From Typhlomys cinereus (taxonomy: Eukaryota; Chordata; Mammalia; Rodentia; Platacanthomyidae): 64,000 bases of DNA. Where the stretch lies: assembly GCA_023101885.1 (NCBI GenBank), contig JALPQD010000016.1:7382684-7446683 (forward strand). The letters run 5' to 3'. The position numbers were made by a program, and so were the translations under genes. The notes under the pieces were generated by a model that ran no database searches, was not told the DNA's origin, and saw only the letters and a program-made list of their open reading frames with translations. Below are positions 62,030 to 64,000 of this stretch, in pieces (within the stretch, counting starts at the first letter, position 1; each line of letters begins with the position of its first letter).

Positions 62030-64000
62030 CATCCATGCTTTTGACATGCATATTGTGTCACCAGTCATTGCACATGGCCTTGTAGAGGAGCCAGCTTCTC
62101 CCCCTTTCCCTCAAGCCCCTCGTGTAACCCCAGCTGTTTCTTTTCAAAATCTGGGGCAGCAGGCCAGCCATCACCCCCACCCAACTTCCTTGTCTCTGTG
62201 TCTACTCCCTGGGATCCCACAATGTCCACTTTTTTAGCTTCCTCCCCGCCATGGAGGCTACTCTTCCTGGCTTGCTGAGAAAGGGTGAAAGGGGTTGGGA
62301 TTCCGGAGGCAGAGGCAGGCAAGAGAACTTATAACTTCAAGCCCAACTTGGCTACCCAGCAAGACCTTGGCTTCAAAGTCCAGTGGCGAGGGCTGTGACT
62401 CAATGGTAGAGCCCTTTGCTTGGCATGTGTGAGAGAGACACTGGGTTTGATCTCCAATACTCTACACATTCACTCCCAAGAGTGTGAATGACAGGCAAAG
62501 TGTTGGAGACTGAGTGACTGAAAGTAGCTTGATTCCACCACCATTCTTTTCATGAGTTTCAAGTGCAGAGTTCTAGGTTGGAAATAATTTCCCTTCAGCC
62601 ACTCAACTGCCTTTGAGATTCCAGGGTTGCTGCAGGAAGTCAGCACGTACTTGGACCTGGTCCGCTTCTCCATCCTCTCCCTCCTTCAGCTTGTGAGTCC
62701 TTCTGATAGCCTGTTGCTCCCCTGTGGGTGTTAGGCCTTATGGGTCTTCTTGATCTGGAAACTCATGCCCTTAGCTGTGGCCAAACAAAGCAGAGTCTTG
62801 CCTCCTTTGCAGGTGCCAGCCAGGCTCCATGGCTGTGGCCATGTGGCAGTGTGGTGCTGTGATGCAGCACCTCAGATTTGTCAGAAACATCTGGAAGTTG
62901 ATATGGAATCCATCCACTCTTCAGTGGTGACAACCAACCCGGTGCATTTTACTGAACGTGCAAGCCAGCCCTGGGCACTCCAAGTAGAACCTGTTTGCCC
63001 GCTCCTGGCCAGCTCTGGACAGGCAGCAGGCCACCTGCGGCAGCTCAGAAGGCAGAGACTTGCTCATGGATGGGTATCACCCTACTGGGCGGCATGAGCC
63101 CCACATACATCCTCTCCTTGCCGTCATTTCTATCCACCCAACATCATCCTTTGTCTTCCTGGATTCTTCAGCAGGACAGCTTCCCTGGCTGCAGTGTCTG
63201 TGGTTTGTCCTGCTCTCTCCTCGGTGCTGTCCTAGGGGTCATTTGCCTTGCACATTAGCCCATGGCCATGTGGCCTGGACCAGGCACTGTGGTGGCTTCT
63301 TTTGTCGTCACCTTGACACACACAAGCTGTAGGGAGTGTACATGACCTTGTGTCTCAGCGACAGTCCTGTGGCCTGTCCCCATCATGAACCATGAGCCAT
63401 CACTGGACCATTGAGCTGGGGGATGACTCTGACTGAGAAGACCGTCAGTCCCCGGAAACCCCTTCCTCAACCTGAATTCAGTGGACACCACCAGCCGTCA
63501 TGATTCAGCCTGCATAGCCCACCCTACTTAGGAGATGAGAGTGATCATTTTAGGTGGCAAGGGTAGACAGGGTTGATGAACCAGGTTGGACGGGTGCCCA
63601 GATGTGACAGGGAAAACCCAAGGCTGGCGGAGAGTCCCTGGCTTGGTGAAGATTCTGGGGCTGCAGGCGGCAGAACCTGGGTCCAGAATCCTGGTGTCGA
63701 GACTCCCATCTCAGTGCTCACTGCTCTCCATCTGCTGCTCGAGTTGGAGAAGCTCAAGTTTGCTGAGAGCAGGGAGAGCTAAGACCTGAGGCCTCCTCAT
63801 CCCACCTTCCAGAGAGTGAAGGACACAGGAGAGGCCTGGGGTGCTGAGGGACTTCTGAGAGCCACGGCCAGTGCTGGGAGATTCTGGCCGAGTCTGAACA
63901 TCCACTCCATTGGGGGAACTTGGAGGCTCCCTTCTACGCTGCACTTCTCTGGCCTGTGACTGAGGCCAGGCGTCTCCTGGAGAGACAAGTAAGGGCAGAA
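62030..64000 (+). other. KATNB1 intron reaching the window edge
   Basis: An ID element lies near 62385-62460; the rest is unique. I searched for the expected next exon (LRTLMGHK..) and did not find it. Confidence 0.6.

Noticed and set aside
1..64000. A new multi-gene system in the window
   Set aside because: All supported coding exons belong to three known conserved genes; the remaining sequence is introns, promoters and repeats.

Overview
The window is mammalian nuclear DNA, almost certainly from a rodent. Exons are short and flanked by GT..AG signals. Introns are packed with B1, ID, B4-like and B2-superfamily SINEs, old L1 pieces and long (CA)n/(TC)n tracts. The commonest SINE begins like a B2 element (gctggagagatggctcagg) but has a body and 3' end unlike the mouse/rat B2 I know. 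It fits a lineage-specific B2-superfamily element such as the DIP family of dipodids, so a jerboa-like animal is my best guess, held weakly.

Three protein genes lie head to tail on the + strand in the order known from human 16q and mouse chromosome 8. (1) ADGRG3/GPR97, an adhesion GPCR, runs from before the window to about 24.1 kb. Eleven coding exons are visible; the signal-peptide exon is off the left edge. (2) DRC7/CCDC135, a subunit of the axonemal nexin-dynein regulatory complex, has 17 coding exons from 29487 to 49557. They join without a phase error into an 875-residue protein. (3) KATNB1, the p80 WD40 subunit of katanin, has a CpG-island promoter near 53 kb and three coding exons (54305-60501). 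It leaves the window inside its fourth intron.

Between genes, 24.1-29.4 kb holds simple repeats, SINEs and a likely DRC7 promoter near 26.7 kb, with an RFX X-box-like site beside an ACTACA..TCCCAG motif. The 49.7-52.5 kb stretch is repeat-rich and leads into a GC-rich promoter with seven CCAAT/ATTGG boxes.

The genes do not form one pathway. ADGRG3 is a receptor; DRC7 and KATNB1 are both microtubule/axoneme related. The most notable observations are an apparent one-base insertion that rewrites the C-terminal tail of ADGRG3, a Cys-His-Asp triad candidate in DRC7, a 72-codon uORF ending three bases before the KATNB1 start, the NF-Y-type box cluster, and a young GC-rich SINE subfamily. I found no bacterial-type system, CRISPR array, intact retrovirus or clearly new gene. 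This is an ordinary conserved mammalian locus with accessory repeat content.
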